From Hymenobacter cellulosivorans (GTDB taxonomy: Bacteria; Bacteroidota; Bacteroidia; Cytophagales; Hymenobacteraceae), in assembly GCF_022919135.1 (NCBI RefSeq), contig NZ_CP095049.1, positions 4,530,501-4,594,500 on the forward strand: a stretch of DNA of 64,000 nt. The letters run 5' to 3'. The translations under genes and the position numbers were made by a program. Shown here in pieces: positions 63,266-64,000 of the stretch (position 1 is its first letter; each line of letters opens with the position of its first letter). The notes below the pieces were generated by a model that saw only the letters and a program-made list of their open reading frames with translations, was not told where the DNA came from and ran no database searches.

Positions 63266-64000
63266 ATGCGCATTACTACCCGGCTGGCGCTGCTGGCCCT
63301 GTCTCTTCTTTCCTTCGTGCCCGCGGCCCGCGCCGACGAAGGCATGTGGCTCCCCCTGCTGCTCAAGCAGCTTAATGAGGCCGACATGCAAAGCAAGGGC
63401 CTCAAGCTCACCGCCGAGCAGATTTACAGCGTCAACCAGGGCAGCCTCAAGGACGCGGTGGTCCAGTTCGGCGGGGGCTGCACCGGCGAGATTATTTCCG
63501 ACCAGGGCCTGCTGCTCACCAACCACCACTGCGGCTACAGCCAGATTCAGCAGCACTCTTCGGTGGAAAAAGACTACCTGACCAACGGCTACTGGGCCAT
63601 GAACCGGGACCAGGAACTGCCCAATCCGGGCCTGACGGCTACGTTCATCGTCCGGATGGAAGACGTAACCAGCCAAGTGCTGGCCGGCGTGCCGACGGGC
63701 AACATTGCCGAAGCCGACCGGGAAAAGATGGTGCAGACCAACATTGCCCGCGTAGCCCAGGCTGCCGTGCAAAACACGCACTACGAGGCGTTTATCCGGC
63801 CGTTCTATAACGGCAATGAGTACTATATGTTTGTTACCGAGGTCTTTGAAGACATCCGTCTGGTGGGCGCGCCCCCGAGCAGCATCGGCAAGTTTGGCGG
63901 CGACACCGACAACTGGGCCTGGCCCCGCCACACCGGCGACTTCAGCATCTTCCGCATCTACGCCGGCCCCGACAACAAGCCCGCCGCCTATTCCAAGGAC
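63266..64000 (+). CDS. S46-family peptidase (DPP7/DPP11-like), 5' part
   Basis: The first 245 residues of an exported S46 dipeptidyl-peptidase; the frame is open at the right edge. A signal peptide (MRITTRLALLALSLLSFVPA) precedes DEGMWLP, the mature start typical of the family. The catalytic His is in LLLTNHHCGYS (about 83-93) and the Asp region DTDNWAWPRHTGDFS begins at Asp213. The catalytic Ser would be near residue 650, outside the window. S46 enzymes release dipeptides from protein in the periplasm, supplying uptake systems such as the POT transporter. Confidence 0.93.
   Translation, partial: MRITTRLALLALSLLSFVPAARADEGMWLPLLLKQLNEADMQSKGLKLTAEQIYSVNQGSLKDAVVQFGGGCTGEIISDQGLLLTNHHCGYSQIQQHSSVEKDYLTNGYWAMNRDQELPNPGLTATFIVRMEDVTSQVLAGVPTGNIAEADREKMVQTNIARVAQAAVQNTHYEAFIRPFYNGNEYYMFVTEVFEDIRLVGAPPSSIGKFGGDTDNWAWPRHTGDFSIFRIYAGPDNKPAAYSKD

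Overview
The window looks like chromosomal DNA of a pigmented, high-GC member of the Bacteroidota, most likely Hymenobacter or a close relative in the Cytophagales. Four things point there. Many start regions carry the Bacteroidota -7 promoter box TAnnTTTG instead of a sigma-70 -10 box. Shine-Dalgarno sequences are scarce. A type IX secretion sorting domain ends one large exported protein. Several families typical of the phylum are present (S46 peptidase, DUF4159, DUF3127, Porin_10-type porin, LptE next to SecG). GC content is clearly above 60% by eye, except for a few AT-rich islands. There is no integrase, transposase, phage gene, CRISPR array or rRNA.

Layout. 1-4.7 kb: the 3' end of an exported conserved protein, a lipoprotein, a GH2 glycosidase and a small secreted protein. 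4.7-8.5 kb (minus): lpxK, a large porin and miaE. 8.6-14.3 kb (plus): a SMUG2-like glycosylase, a Nif3 protein overlapping a zinc-ribbon coiled-coil protein, a TPR protein and pabB. 14.3-16.3 kb: two repeat-rich intergenic elements flanking a CAT-like gene and a HAD gene. 16.3-24.4 kb (plus): miaB, a small low-GC gene, a sigma-54 activator, lptE, a long acidic protein, secG, groES and groEL. 24.6-32.3 kb: a peptide transporter, pckA, an SDR, rsmE, rtcB and a YdcF protein. 32.3-39.5 kb: DUF4159, an SDR with an AraC regulator, a membrane protein, an acyltransferase, a patatin, a metallo-beta-lactamase-fold hydrolase and accA. 39.6-40.8 kb: two tRNA-Asp genes in a duplicated segment around a GNAT gene. 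40.9-47.4 kb (minus): a T9SS cargo protein, then an operon of a small membrane protein, a metallophosphoesterase, a glycosyltransferase and a GH1 glycosidase. 47.6-53 kb: a secreted protein, a NUDIX hydrolase, a DEAD-box helicase with an attenuator-like leader, a conserved protein, a 56-residue lipoprotein and an XRE regulator beside an AT-rich region. 53-64 kb: an L,D-transpeptidase, an M1 peptidase, cyanophycinase and isoaspartyl peptidase, DUF3127, an SDR, an AlbA_2 protein, a 38-residue Lys-rich protein, DinB, DUF1232 and the start of an S46 peptidase.

Functional themes. Envelope building: LpxK, LptE, SecG, porin, L,D-transpeptidase, PlsC-type acyltransferase and an LpxH-like phosphoesterase. 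tRNA A37 hypermodification: MiaB plus MiaE. Peptide use: peptide transporter, M1 and S46 peptidases, cyanophycinase and isoaspartyl peptidase. Central metabolism: PckA, AccA and PabB. Most units end in strong, often bidirectional, intrinsic terminators.

I found no complete novel defence or biosynthetic system. The most unusual signals are the following: (1) a family of palindromic intergenic elements at 14.27-14.62 and 16.01-16.27 kb, one of which gives two unrelated proteins the same C-terminal residues; (2) a 42-bp tandem array inside the first element; (3) a perfect dyad plus repeated TTTACAAA half-sites over the XRE promoter; (4) a terminator/antiterminator-like leader before the DEAD-box helicase; (5) the duplicated tRNA-Asp/GNAT segment.
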